Below, one piece after another: positions 8,871-18,429 of a DNA stretch of 64,000 bases. A program made the position numbers and the translations under genes. Each line of letters begins with the position of its first letter. Within the stretch, counting starts at the first letter, position 1. This DNA is from Carnobacterium pleistocenium FTR1 (GTDB lineage Bacteria; Bacillota; Bacilli; Lactobacillales; Carnobacteriaceae): assembly GCF_000744285.1 (NCBI RefSeq), contig NZ_JQLQ01000002.1:372001-436000 (forward strand), read 5' to 3'. The notes beneath the pieces are model-generated. The model ran no database searches. It had not been told where the DNA came from and saw nothing but the letters and a program-made list of their open reading frames with translations.

Positions 8871-10991
8871 ATGAAGCTGGTTATTTTAGCAGAGAAACCT
8901 TCTCAAGCGCAAGCGTATGCTGAATCTTTCGGGAAATTCTCAAAAAAAGATGGGTACATTATTTTAAATCCCTCTAATGATATCATCACTTGGGGATTCG
9001 GACATTTGATTGAATTGGCTTCTCCAGAAGAGTACAAAGATGAATGGAAAAAATGGAGTATAAAAGAATTACCGATCATTCCGCAGAACTTTAAATTTAA
9101 AGTAGGACAAGGGAAAGCAAAACAATTTAATGTAGTGAAAAAATTGTTGAAGGAAGCGGATCGAATCGTGATTGCGACTGATAGCGACCGCGAAGGGGAA
9201 AGCATCGCACGTTCAATTATCAATCAAGCAAAAGCAAGTAACAAAGAAATCAAACGTTTATGGATCAATTCACTCGAAGCAGATGAAATACAAAAAGGGT
9301 TCTCTAATTTAAGAGATGGAAAAGAATTCTATTCTTCTTATGTTGAAGCTCAAACAAGACAAATCAGTGACTGGTTGGTGGGAATCAATTTGTCTCGTAT
9401 GTACACACTGTCTTTGCAAAAAAAAGGAATCAATGAAGGGGTATTCAGTGTAGGACGTGTCCAAACCCCGACCCTTTACATGATTTATACACGTCAAAAT
9501 GAAATTGAAAACTTTATTCCAAAACCATTTTTTGAGATGCAGGCAACAGTGACAGCCGAAAATGGTGTATTTAAAGCCAAGTACAATAAAAAATTTCCGA
9601 CAAAAAAAGAATTACAGGATTTGATCAAAAAACATCACTTATTAGCTAGTAACCCTGGAGTTATTAAGGCTGTTGAAACGAAACGGATCTCACAGCCCTC
9701 ACTGCCTTTATTTTCTTTAAGTGATTTACAAAGCCTTGTAAACAAGAAATATAAAGTGAGCCCAGCAGATACATTGAAACACGTCCAATCGCTTTATGAA
9801 GCTAAATTAGTGAGTTATCCTCGAAGTGACTGTCGACACATTACTGATTCAGAGTTCCGTTACTTGCTAGAAAGAATCGACAAGTATCAAAGTGTGTTGA
9901 ATTATACTATTGAACAGCCTAATACAAGTAAGCGAAAACGATATGTGGATGGTTCAAAAGTTCAAGAGCATTACGCCATTATCCCAACAAAAAAGATACC
10001 TACGCAAAAAGATTTAGGTAAGCTGACATCTATTCAAAAAGAAATTTATTTCACCATTTTAAAGCGGACGATGGCTATGTTTGAAGCAGATTATAAGTAT
10101 GACGAAACAACGATTACGGTGGATATTAAAGAATTATCTTTTATAAGCAAAGGAAAGACTATTTTAGACAAAGGGTGGCGGAATCTGGAGTATTCAGGGA
10201 GCAAGAAGCCGGAAAAAGAAGAAAGGACAGAGCTGCCTTTAGTACAAAAAAATGAAACAGTTGAAGCGGTTCTTTCTACTTCAGAAGGATCCACTTCACC
10301 GCCGAAAGCTTACACAGAAGGTACTTTGATCACAGCTATGAAAACATGTGGCAAAGAAATGGAAAACGCAGAAGAAAAAGAAATTTTAAATGCAACAGAA
10401 GGGATCGGAACAGAGGCAACTAGAGCCAATGTTCTTGAGACGCTTAAAAAACAACAGTATATTGAAATTCAAAAAAATAATGTGACCGTTACTCAAAAAG
10501 GAACGATATTGTGCCAAGCAGTAGGAGATACCTTATTAAGTAGTCCTGAAATGACCGCTAAATGGGAGACTTATTTGAAGAAAATAAAAAAAGAAGAAGG
10601 TACGCAACAAGCATTTTTAGACAATATTCAAAAATTTATTCATCATACGTTAGAATCTAGTACTCAAGTTATTGAGAGCACAGATTGGTCTACGCATGCC
10701 AGTAGTCCGAATCAAACCAAGCAGGTGATTGGAAAGTGCCCTATATGTGGGCAAACAATAGTAGATAAAGGGAAATTTTATGGCTGCAGCGGCTACAGTA
10801 ACGGATGTAAGTTCACGTTGCCAAAACGATATATTGGAAAATTATTATCTGAAGCAACAATCAAAAAACTCTTAATAACAAAAGAAACGCAGTTGTTAAA
10901 GGGGTTTAAGAAAAAAACTGGACAAACTTTTTCAGCTGCACTTTTATTAACAGAGGATTACAAATTAACCTTTAAACCATTCTCTAACTAA
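8871..10991 (+). CDS. topB: DNA topoisomerase III (type IA)
   Basis: A 706-residue type IA topoisomerase that relaxes or decatenates DNA through a 5'-phosphotyrosine. The N-terminal Toprim domain has the acidic triad in DSDREGE (D104, D106, E108). The catalytic tyrosine is in LVSYPRSDCRH (Y316). VGRVQTPTL is the family's second conserved block. The C-terminus has one four-cysteine zinc finger, CPICGQ (C623, C626) with CSGYSNGC, absent from E. coli TopB but common in Gram-positive and plasmid or ICE versions. ATG 8871 has aaggga at proper spacing; a GTG nine bases earlier is too close to it. No conjugation genes are nearby, so a chromosomal housekeeping copy is likely. Confidence 0.93.
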   Translation: MKLVILAEKPSQAQAYAESFGKFSKKDGYIILNPSNDIITWGFGHLIELASPEEYKDEWKKWSIKELPIIPQNFKFKVGQGKAKQFNVVKKLLKEADRIVIATDSDREGESIARSIINQAKASNKEIKRLWINSLEADEIQKGFSNLRDGKEFYSSYVEAQTRQISDWLVGINLSRMYTLSLQKKGINEGVFSVGRVQTPTLYMIYTRQNEIENFIPKPFFEMQATVTAENGVFKAKYNKKFPTKKELQDLIKKHHLLASNPGVIKAVETKRISQPSLPLFSLSDLQSLVNKKYKVSPADTLKHVQSLYEAKLVSYPRSDCRHITDSEFRYLLERIDKYQSVLNYTIEQPNTSKRKRYVDGSKVQEHYAIIPTKKIPTQKDLGKLTSIQKEIYFTILKRTMAMFEADYKYDETTITVDIKELSFISKGKTILDKGWRNLEYSGSKKPEKEERTELPLVQKNETVEAVLSTSEGSTSPPKAYTEGTLITAMKTCGKEMENAEEKEILNATEGIGTEATRANVLETLKKQQYIEIQKNNVTVTQKGTILCQAVGDTLLSSPEMTAKWETYLKKIKKEEGTQQAFLDNIQKFIHHTLESSTQVIESTDWSTHASSPNQTKQVIGKCPICGQTIVDKGKFYGCSGYSNGCKFTLPKRYIGKLLSEATIKKLLITKETQLLKGFKKKTGQTFSAALLLTEDYKLTFKPFSN

Positions 10992-11153
10992 TTCAGAAAA
11001 TTGGAAGCAGCTAATATTAAAATAACATTCTTATAGCATGAATTTAATAGGATAAGTTATATAAATTTTTTTATGTTCAGTAGTGAATTATTTGCTTTGT
11101 TTTATTATAAATTGCCTTTAAAAATTAAAATTTTCAAATGTAGTTTTTTTTAG

Positions 11154-11340
11154 TTGCACATAGATAGAATATGGTCTATATTAAGGATAGATAAGTTAAG
11201 AGAAGATTGATAGTATAACATTTCACATTAAAGTGATGAGGTATTACTTTAGTGTGAAAATGATAGATTTAGAAAAATAGCACAATAAAAACAACTACTA
11301 TTAGGAACAAATAGGAAGTTTTCTTTCTATTTGTTTTTTT
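11154..11340 (+). promoter_or_regulatory. promoter and attenuator-like leader of the ABC exporter operon
   Basis: A promoter, TTGCAC (11154-11159), 17 bases, TATATT (11177-11182), starts a leader of about 210 bases. It contains a 12-bp inverted repeat, TCACATTAAAGT with ACTTTAGTGTGA (about 11223-11258), then an intrinsic terminator: ACAAATAG (11307-11314), short loop, CTATTTGT (11327-11334) and a T run to 11340. The terminator ends 61 bases before the first exporter gene, so it must be bypassed. A tiny GTG-started frame of eight codons (11254-11280) overlaps the region. Control by antitermination, as known for bmrCD in B. subtilis, is inference. Confidence 0.65.
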
Positions 11341-11401
11341 ATGTATGTGGATGTATTCCGACATAGGGTATGATGGAATACAAAATGAAAGGAATGAAAT
11401 A

Positions 11402-13156
11402 ATGTTTAATACATTTAAAAAGTATGGCTGGTTTTTTAAATTACGTTGGAAAAGTTATACTCTTGGAGTTACCGCTTTAATTATTTGTGCTATTTTACAA
11501 GTTATGAATCCAAAAATCATCGGTACCATTATTGATCATTTCATCGCTGGAACATTAAACTGGCAAATTTTGCTTTTTTGGGTCTCTTTGATCCTAATCT
11601 TTTCACTAGTAATGTATGGACTACGTTATGGATGGAGAATAGCATTATTTGGAAATTCTACGCTGATTGAATCTATTTTGCGTAACCGTTTATTCTCATT
11701 TTTCACACGAATGGATTCTGAATTTTATCATAAATACCGTACAGGAGATCTAATGGCCCATGCCACAAATGATTTGGCAGCCATTCGGTTTGTTGCAGCT
11801 GATGGCGTTTTAACGTTAACAGATGCCTTGTCGTTAGGTGGGGTGACACTTTTTTCAATGTTCTTTTTCATTGATTGGAAACTGACACTTGTGTCTATTT
11901 TGCCATTGCCTATCTTGATTTTTGTTTCAACGTATTTAGGTAAACTGATCCATGCACGCTATCGTGGTGCATTACAAGCTTTTTCTGCCATGAATGATCA
12001 TGTGCAAGAAAGTGTAACAGGTATGAAAGTTTTAAAAACACTTGGTGAAGAAGCAGAAGATTTTACGGCATTTAAAAAAGACACACAGCATGTTGTAAAT
12101 AAAAATCAACTTGTTTATAAATTAAAAGCGGCCTTAAACCCAAGCATAGAAATCATTATGGGAATGACTTATGTGATTGCTATACTTGTGGGTGGTAACT
12201 ATGTTCAAAGTGGACGAATCTCTATTGGGGATTTAGTAGCGTTTATTAGCTATATCGGCATGATGCAATGGCCACTGTTAGCTGTAGGAGGCTTGATCAA
12301 TACTTTGGAACGAGGAAGTGCAGCTTATGATAGAGTAGACATTCTACTGAATTATGAGCCTTCTATTGTAGAAATAAAAAATCCTTACCGTAAAGAATTA
12401 GCGGGTGATATCAATTTTGACCTGCATTCCTTTACCTTTCCGGATGATGCAAATCCAGTTTTAACCAATGTTTCTTTTCATCTAAAAAAAGGGAATATGT
12501 TAGGTGTTGTTGGAAGAACGGGTTCTGGAAAAAGCACGATATATAAACTTTTGATGCGGGAGTATGATGAGTATGATGGAAGAATCGCATACGATGATAT
12601 TGATATAAAAAAATACGCATTAGAATCTTTGAAAAATGGCATAGCAATTGTTCCGCAAGAAAACTTTTTATTCTCAACAACAATTCGAGAAAATATCCGA
12701 TTTGGGAATCCGAATTTATCTCAAGCAGCAGTTGAAAAATATGCCATATTAGCTAACATTCATGAAGATATTCTAGAATTTCCTGAAGGGTACGATACAA
12801 AAGTTGGCGAACGAGGCGTCTCTTTATCTGGTGGACAAAAACAACGGATCGCTATTGCTCGAGCTTTAGCTGTAGAACCGGAATGCTTGATTTTAGATGA
12901 CTCTCTCTCAGCAGTAGATGCTCAGACAGAAGAAACGATTTTACATTTATTGAAACAAGAAAGACGTAACAAAACAACGATTATTTCTGCGCATCGCATC
13001 AGCTCAATCATGAATGCAGATGAAATCATCGTAATGGAAAAAGGAAGCATCAGTGAACGGGGTTCTCATCAACAATTAATCGAATCAAAAGGCTGGTACA
13101 ACGATATGTACCACAAGCAACAACTTGAGAAAAAATTAGATGGGGAGGGAGTTTAA
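11402..13156 (+). CDS. ABC exporter half-transporter, degenerate catalytic site (BmrC/LmrC-like)
   Basis: A 584-residue protein with six membrane helices (about 1-320) and a nucleotide-binding domain. Walker A is GRTGSGKST (from G371), the signature is canonical LSGGQ (475-479), and Walker B reads LILDDS with Asp at 500 instead of the catalytic glutamate. This is the mark of the degenerate half of heterodimeric multidrug exporters. Start ATG 11402 has aaagga upstream; the longer frame from 11345 has no RBS. The stop codon overlaps the next gene's ATG by one base (TAATG), so the two are translationally coupled. Drug export is family inference. Confidence 0.9.
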   Translation: MFNTFKKYGWFFKLRWKSYTLGVTALIICAILQVMNPKIIGTIIDHFIAGTLNWQILLFWVSLILIFSLVMYGLRYGWRIALFGNSTLIESILRNRLFSFFTRMDSEFYHKYRTGDLMAHATNDLAAIRFVAADGVLTLTDALSLGGVTLFSMFFFIDWKLTLVSILPLPILIFVSTYLGKLIHARYRGALQAFSAMNDHVQESVTGMKVLKTLGEEAEDFTAFKKDTQHVVNKNQLVYKLKAALNPSIEIIMGMTYVIAILVGGNYVQSGRISIGDLVAFISYIGMMQWPLLAVGGLINTLERGSAAYDRVDILLNYEPSIVEIKNPYRKELAGDINFDLHSFTFPDDANPVLTNVSFHLKKGNMLGVVGRTGSGKSTIYKLLMREYDEYDGRIAYDDIDIKKYALESLKNGIAIVPQENFLFSTTIRENIRFGNPNLSQAAVEKYAILANIHEDILEFPEGYDTKVGERGVSLSGGQKQRIAIARALAVEPECLILDDSLSAVDAQTEETILHLLKQERRNKTTIISAHRISSIMNADEIIVMEKGSISERGSHQQLIESKGWYNDMYHKQQLEKKLDGEGV

Positions 13157-14946
13157 TGGCCACACAAAAACAAACAACCTTTTCCGCTAAAGAATCGAGA
13201 CATGTTTTACTTAGTCTGATTCGTTTTGCAAAACCAAATAAATTTATTTTCATCTTTTCTTTTCTGTTTCTGGCATTAAGTGCAGCAATTACTGCCTATT
13301 TACCCATCATCATTCAGCGTTACATTGACACGTATTTAACAAATGGAACAGCAACAATGGAAATCACAGTACGTATAGTCATTTTTTACGGAGTGTTGAC
13401 TATCCTTAGAGCGGTATCTTCTTATGCAAAAGATTTTTTATTTAACACAGCTTCTGAAAGAACGGTAGCCAATATTCGAAATCAATTGTACGAAAAAGTT
13501 GTCTCACTGGGAATGAGGTATTTTGACCAAACACCCGCAGGTACAGTTGTTTCTAGAGTAACTAATGATACAGAAACGATCAAAGATTTTTGGACAGTTT
13601 TTTTGAATATTTCTAATGGACTATTTAATGTTATTTCGATCACGATTGCTATGTTTGCTTTAAATTGGCGAATGGCATTAGTATTTCTTTTCTTCATACC
13701 TTTTATTGTATGGATCGCAGGAATCTACCGCAAGAAAAGTACCCTTGTTTATAGTCGTATGAGAACAGTATTGGGTCAATTGAATGCTAGTTTAAGTGAA
13801 TCTATTAGTGGGATGAGCATTATCCAGAAATACAATCAAGAAGAGCGTTTAATTAATGAGTTCAGTAATATCAACAAAGAGTATGTAGCTTCTCGGCGTT
13901 CAATGTACAGCATGAACGCGTTGTTACTAGCACCAGCTATTAATGTAATTGAATCAATCGCTCTAGTAGCCGTGTTGCTTATATTTGGTTATCAAGAATG
14001 GAACCAAAGTGCTGTCGATATTGGTTTAGTATATGCGTTTACAGCTTATTCTCGTTCGTTCTTTCAACCCATTAGTCAAATGATGAACAGTTTAAGTTCT
14101 TTACAAGATGGGATTGTTTCGGGACACCGCATTCAAGAGTTGTTGAAAAACAAAGAGCTTGCACCGCAATCTACATTAGAAGAAAATGGTGCGATTACAG
14201 AAGGCCATATTCAAGTGAAAAATCTGAATTTTTCATATGATGGTAAGAAACAAGTATTGCGCAATATCAATTTTGAAGTAAAACCAGGTCAAACAGTTGC
14301 CTTTGTTGGACAAACTGGATCAGGAAAAAGTTCGATCATCAATGTATTGATGCGCTTTTATGAATACAATGAAGGAGAAATCATTATTGATGGTCATTCT
14401 TTGAAAGATATGCCGATAGAAGGACTTCGAAAGGAAATGGGATTAGTATTGCAGGATAGTTTCTTATTCTATGGCACGATTGCAGATAATATTCGTATGT
14501 ACAATGCTTCTTATACAGAAGCAGAAGTTAAGAAAGCGGCTGAATTTGTTTATGCGGATGAGTTCATATCTGAAATGAAGAATGGTTATGCATCAAGAGT
14601 TATTGAACGAGGAGCAAGCTTATCTGCTGGAGAAAAGCAGCTGATCAGTTTTGCTAGAACGATCCTACGGTCACCACGCATTTTGATCCTTGATGAAGCA
14701 ACAGCTAATATTGATACAGAAACGGAAGAAAAAATCCAAAGAGGCTTAGCAAATATGCGTAAAAATCGGACTTCTTTGATTATCGCTCATCGATTGTCTA
14801 CTATTAAAGATGCAGATAAGATTATAGTATTGCATGATGGTGAAATTGCTGAACAAGGTAGCCATGATGAATTGATCGATAAACAAGGGAAGTACTATGA
14901 TATGTATCAATTGCAGACTTTTCAACAGAAAACTGGCGACCTATAA
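13156..14946 (+). CDS. ABC exporter half-transporter, catalytic partner (BmrD/LmrD-like)
   Basis: A 596-residue exporter half with six membrane helices followed by an ATPase domain. Walker A is GQTGSGKSS (from G385) and Walker B is LILDEA with catalytic E514, but the signature is altered to LSAGE (489-493). It is complementary to the upstream subunit, which has a canonical signature and no catalytic glutamate. A dimer therefore has one competent ATP site, from this protein's Walker motifs and the partner's LSGGQ, and one degenerate site, as in LmrCD and BmrCD. RBS GGGGAGGGAG lies in the end of the upstream gene. A terminator follows at 15072. Confidence 0.92.
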   Translation: MATQKQTTFSAKESRHVLLSLIRFAKPNKFIFIFSFLFLALSAAITAYLPIIIQRYIDTYLTNGTATMEITVRIVIFYGVLTILRAVSSYAKDFLFNTASERTVANIRNQLYEKVVSLGMRYFDQTPAGTVVSRVTNDTETIKDFWTVFLNISNGLFNVISITIAMFALNWRMALVFLFFIPFIVWIAGIYRKKSTLVYSRMRTVLGQLNASLSESISGMSIIQKYNQEERLINEFSNINKEYVASRRSMYSMNALLLAPAINVIESIALVAVLLIFGYQEWNQSAVDIGLVYAFTAYSRSFFQPISQMMNSLSSLQDGIVSGHRIQELLKNKELAPQSTLEENGAITEGHIQVKNLNFSYDGKKQVLRNINFEVKPGQTVAFVGQTGSGKSSIINVLMRFYEYNEGEIIIDGHSLKDMPIEGLRKEMGLVLQDSFLFYGTIADNIRMYNASYTEAEVKKAAEFVYADEFISEMKNGYASRVIERGASLSAGEKQLISFARTILRSPRILILDEATANIDTETEEKIQRGLANMRKNRTSLIIAHRLSTIKDADKIIVLHDGEIAEQGSHDELIDKQGKYYDMYQLQTFQQKTGDL

Positions 14947-15071
14947 GTGAATTAAATGGGTTGTTTAACAAATAATGTGGTATTTTAAAAAAGATTTGTT
15001 TTGGAATGATTCAGGTCTAAGCATTTCTAGCCACACTAAAAATGATAAATCCATTAAACTGAATTATCCAA

Positions 15072-15107
15072 AGAAGCAGCTGATTGATTTAGCTGCTTCT
15101 TTTTTTG
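15072..15107 (+). terminator. intrinsic terminator after the ABC exporter operon
   Basis: Perfect 10-bp stem AGAAGCAGCT / AGCTGCTTCT (15072-15081, 15091-15100), then a run of T. Confidence 0.92.
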
Positions 15108-15126
15108 TGGTCTGTTTTTATAAAAA

Positions 15127-15168
15127 TTGATTCCAATCAATTTTTTAATTAGCAGGACTACCTATACT
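15127..15168 (+). promoter_or_regulatory. FNR-type class II promoter of the metal island
   Basis: The palindrome TTGAT-TCCA-ATCAA (15127-15140) is a perfect FNR/FLP box. TATACT (15163-15168) is the -10. The palindrome centre (15133.5) is 29.5 bases before the first base of the -10, the class II activator position, and no -35 hexamer is needed. The same spacing recurs at 15497, 33869, 34179 and 42587. Confidence 0.85.
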
Positions 15169-15199
15169 AAAGATAACAAAGGACAGGAGGAGAACAAGT

Positions 15200-15421
15200 A
15201 TGAGTAAAGCTGTATATCAATTAGAACCGTTAACTTGCCCGTCATGTATCAAAAAAATCGAGACGACCTTAAATAAAACTGACGGTATTGAATCTGCTAA
15301 AGTGATGTTCAACTCTAGCAAAGTAAAAACAGAATTTGACGAATCTAAAATCAAAGTTGAAAAAATTCAAGAGACCATGCAAAAATTGGGTTATCCAGTG
15401 TTGGCATCTAAACAAAACTAA
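15200..15421 (+). CDS. HMA-domain metal carrier (CopZ-like), CPSC
   Basis: A 73-residue single HMA domain. The metal-binding loop is LTCPSCIKK (C13, C16), placed as in CopZ, and the beta-alpha-beta-beta-alpha-beta pattern fits the family length. Such proteins bind Cu(I) or other soft or divalent ions and pass them to P1B ATPases. The ATPase encoded downstream lacks its own HMA domain, so this protein probably serves it in trans (inference). It differs from the middle tandem copy at 34252 at 12 of 73 positions. RBS ggaggag precedes ATG 15200. It is driven by an FNR-type promoter. Confidence 0.88.
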   Translation: MSKAVYQLEPLTCPSCIKKIETTLNKTDGIESAKVMFNSSKVKTEFDESKIKVEKIQETMQKLGYPVLASKQN

Positions 15422-15496
15422 CGTAAGAAAAAATTCTGATCTTTAAGAGTTTGAATCTTTCTTTTATCCAACAAAAATAAAATAGTTTAGCCATTC

Positions 15497-15538
15497 TTGA
15501 CCTTAGTCAATTTTTAATCGCTTCTTGAGCGGTAATCT
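15497..15538 (+). promoter_or_regulatory. FNR-like class II promoter, variant box
   Basis: TTGAC-CTTA-GTCAA (15497-15510) is a perfect palindrome differing symmetrically from TTGAT-N4-ATCAA at one base per half. TAATCT (15533-15538) lies at the same 29.5-base spacing from the palindrome centre. It should drive the second HMA gene and the ATPase. Confidence 0.7.
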
Positions 15539-15577
15539 AAAGATACAAAGAAACAAGGAAAGGAAGGAGAAAGTTAT

Positions 15578-15799
15578 ATGACTAAAATCTTATTTCAAAT
15601 TGACACGCTCGATTGTACCGGCTGTGCAAAGAAAATAGAAAATCAGGTCAATGAATTAAATGGAATCGAGTCTGTAAAAGTCTTTCCTCAACTTGGGAAG
15701 ATACGTACAACATTCGATAACAAAAAAGTAACGATCCAACAAATTGAAGAAGCCATTTTACAGGCAGGTTATTCTGTCTATTCAAAAGAAACTGCATGA
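15578..15799 (+). CDS. HMA-domain metal carrier, CTGC variant
   Basis: A 73-residue HMA domain with LDCTGCAKK (C13, C16). It is clearly diverged from the CPSC protein upstream, so the two are not a recent duplication. RBS ggaaggag before ATG 15578; the ATPase gene starts 20 bases after its stop, so these two form one unit. It probably acts as the detached N-terminal metal-binding domain of that ATPase, or senses the ion; both are inferences from family and neighbourhood. Confidence 0.87.
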   Translation: MTKILFQIDTLDCTGCAKKIENQVNELNGIESVKVFPQLGKIRTTFDNKKVTIQQIEEAILQAGYSVYSKETA

Positions 15800-15819
15800 A
15801 AAAATAAGGAGGAAGAAAA

Positions 15820-17727
15820 ATGATTGCACATATCAATCACCATAAAAATCACATTACTGCTCTAGCAGGTATTTTAATCATTAGTGGATTCATTTCCGGG
15901 TTTATAGGAAGCGGAGAACTAAAGGATATTGCCTTAATTAGCGCAACCATTATTGCCAGTATTCCTATTTTTATTAAAGCTATTCAAGCTTTACGGATGA
16001 AAGCTTTCAGTATTGATCTGTTAGTTAGTATCGCTGTTTTAGGTGCTTTATACATCGGAGAATACACAGAATCATCTGTTGTAACATTCTTGTTCTTATT
16101 TGGAGATTATCTAGAAATGAGAACATTAGAAAAAACACGTTCATCACTAAGAGAATTGGTAGATATGGCACCTCAAGAAGCTACCGTTTTGCGAGCTGAT
16201 GGTAAAACAGAGATCATTCCAGTTGAAGACGTTAAAGAAGGCGACCGTGTGGTCATTCATCCAGGTGGAAAAATCCCTGTTGACGGTAAAATCGTTACCG
16301 GTAAGGCTTCTATTAATGAAGCAGCTATTACTGGTGAATCCGTTCCAGCTTCAAAGGCTACCAATGATAAAGTATTCAGTGGAACGATTTTAGACAATGG
16401 CTACATCGAAATGATCGCTGAAAGAGTTGGTGACGATACGACATTTGCTAAAATTATTGAACTTGTTGAAGAAGCGCAAGAATCAAAATCTAAAGCAGAG
16501 AAATTTTTGGATAAATTTGCTAACATCTACACACCAGCTGTAGTTATTCTATCGATTATTGTGTATCTCTTTACCAGAGATCTGCATTTAGCCATCACTT
16601 TCTTAGTAATCGCATGTCCAGGCGCTTTAGTCATTGGAGCTCCAGTTTCAAATGTTGCAGGTATTGGAAATGGTGCGAAGAACGGTGTTCTGATCAAAGG
16701 TGGAGAAATCATGGATAAATTCTCTAAAGTAGATACATTAGTTTTTGATAAAACGGGGACCTTAACAAAAGGAAAACCAGAAGTAACTGATATTCATGTA
16801 TTTAACAAAGCTGATAAAGATACTTTATTGGGACTTGTTGCTAAAGCAGAAACGATTTCTGAACACCATTTAGGACAAACAATAGTAAAAGCAGCCCAAA
16901 ACCGTGATATGGATCTTGCTTCAATGGAATTATCTGATGGAGAAGCAATCAAAGGAAACGGAATCAAGGCTAATGTGAACAACCATAAAATTGTTGCTGG
17001 AAACCGTAAATTAATGAAAAACGAAAATATCTTATTATCATCTGCTGCTGAACATTATGCAGTGACGCGTGAAAAAGCCGGAAACTCCGCTATCTTCATC
17101 GCTGTTGACGGAAATATTGATGGCATCATTTCCATTGCTGATCAGATTCGTGACGACGCTAAAAGAGCCTTAACTCAAATGAGAGGAAACGGCATCAAAA
17201 AAATCGTTATGTTGACTGGTGACAATAAACATACTGCTGAAGCAGTCGCTACTGAACTTGGATTAGATGAATTTCATGCTGAATTATTGCCAGAAGATAA
17301 AGTAGAATACGTGAAAAAATTGAAAAGTTCGGGTCACATCGTTGCTATGGCAGGAGATGGAATCAATGATGCCCCTGCAATTGCAACAGCTGATATTGGT
17401 TTAGCAATGGGTGAAGGTGGAACAGATATCTCAATGGAAACAGCAGATGTTGTTTTAATGGCAGACAAATTAATGCAATTCTCTCATGCCTACTCATTGG
17501 CTAAAGTAACGACTAGAAATATGAAGCAAAATATCTTTATTGCAGTCGGTGTTGTGGTTATCTTACTAACAGGAGTTTTAATGGGAAGTGTTCATTTAGC
17601 TTCAGGTATGTTCATTCATGAGGCCAGCGTATTGATCGTTATTTTAAATGCTATGCGTTTGATTCGCTTCAACCGTAAAAATATGCAGCCTGATAAAGAA
17701 CCAGCTGCAGTCCCTGTAAAGGCTTGA
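15820..17727 (+). CDS. P1B-type heavy-metal ATPase with CPG motif and no HMA domain
   Basis: A 635-residue P-type ATPase. The sequence has the actuator motif ITGESVP, phosphorylation motif DKTGTLT (D310) and hinge GDGINDAP. Eight membrane helices are expected. Three features are unusual. The intramembrane motif is C266-P267-G268 (ACPGALVIGAP) rather than CPC, CPH, SPC or TPC. The nucleotide-domain HP is replaced by HH (SEHHLG). There is no N-terminal HMA domain; two are encoded as separate proteins just upstream. The last helix has FIHEASVL, like the HE of zinc/cadmium pumps. Metal specificity cannot be assigned; the Dps encoded downstream suggests iron or another divalent ion. RBS aaggagg, ATG 15820. 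Confidence 0.9.
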   Translation: MIAHINHHKNHITALAGILIISGFISGFIGSGELKDIALISATIIASIPIFIKAIQALRMKAFSIDLLVSIAVLGALYIGEYTESSVVTFLFLFGDYLEMRTLEKTRSSLRELVDMAPQEATVLRADGKTEIIPVEDVKEGDRVVIHPGGKIPVDGKIVTGKASINEAAITGESVPASKATNDKVFSGTILDNGYIEMIAERVGDDTTFAKIIELVEEAQESKSKAEKFLDKFANIYTPAVVILSIIVYLFTRDLHLAITFLVIACPGALVIGAPVSNVAGIGNGAKNGVLIKGGEIMDKFSKVDTLVFDKTGTLTKGKPEVTDIHVFNKADKDTLLGLVAKAETISEHHLGQTIVKAAQNRDMDLASMELSDGEAIKGNGIKANVNNHKIVAGNRKLMKNENILLSSAAEHYAVTREKAGNSAIFIAVDGNIDGIISIADQIRDDAKRALTQMRGNGIKKIVMLTGDNKHTAEAVATELGLDEFHAELLPEDKVEYVKKLKSSGHIVAMAGDGINDAPAIATADIGLAMGEGGTDISMETADVVLMADKLMQFSHAYSLAKVTTRNMKQNIFIAVGVVVILLTGVLMGSVHLASGMFIHEASVLIVILNAMRLIRFNRKNMQPDKEPAAVPVKA

Positions 17728-17841
17728 TCAAAAGGGGAAATAAAGTATACAAAGAGGTCATCATCAAAGTATTTAAGGGGGTGATCAGCTAAAAAGGTAA
17801 CCATATTAATTGAAACAAAAAATTATTAGGAGGAATTAAAA

Positions 17842-18429
17842 ATGACTGAAGAACACACACACGAATCACAACAACATGGAGAACACGAACACAAAGAACA
17901 AACAACAGAAGAACTGCACCAAGTGGAGATGACTCAAGAAAAACACGATCACCACAACCCAACGGCTGCCGCTATGACGAATCACATTATTTCAAATCAA
18001 GCTTTCTTACATGTGAAATTACACCAATATCATTGGTATGTTAAAGGTCCACATTTCTTTACGCTACATGCAAAATTTGAAGAATTATACGATGAAAATA
18101 GTAAGTATTATGACGAAATTGCAGAACGATTGATTGCCTCAGGTGATAAACCAGCATCAACGAATGAAGAGTATACGAAATATAGTTTGGTCGCTGAATC
18201 GCCTAAAGATAAATATTTATCAGGTGAAGAAATGGTCGAAAAATTAGTAGATGATTATCGCATGACGAGAGATTTAACAATGAGAACAATTCTTTTGGCA
18301 CAAAAAGAAGGCGACAACGGGCTAGAAGATGTTATGATCGGGTACAAAAAATACTTGGATAAAACAATTTGGATGTTGCAAGCTTTTCTAGGTAAATCAG
18401 CTCTTGAAGGGGAAGAAGACGATGAATAA
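17842..18429 (+). CDS. dps: Dps-family ferritin-like protein with His-rich N-terminus
   Basis: A 195-residue protein. Residues 45-190 match Dps (LHQYHWYVKGPHFFTLHAKF, EELYDE, DEIAERLIASGDKP), with the inter-subunit ferroxidase ligands His, Asp and Glu. Dps dodecamers oxidise and store iron and protect DNA. The first 38 residues form an extra acidic tail with nine histidines, not usual in Dps; metal binding by this tail is inference. RBS taggagg, ATG 17842. It follows the ATPase by 114 bases without a terminator, so it probably belongs to the FNR-driven unit. Its end overlaps the next gene's start. Confidence 0.92.
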   Translation: MTEEHTHESQQHGEHEHKEQTTEELHQVEMTQEKHDHHNPTAAAMTNHIISNQAFLHVKLHQYHWYVKGPHFFTLHAKFEELYDENSKYYDEIAERLIASGDKPASTNEEYTKYSLVAESPKDKYLSGEEMVEKLVDDYRMTRDLTMRTILLAQKEGDNGLEDVMIGYKKYLDKTIWMLQAFLGKSALEGEEDDE

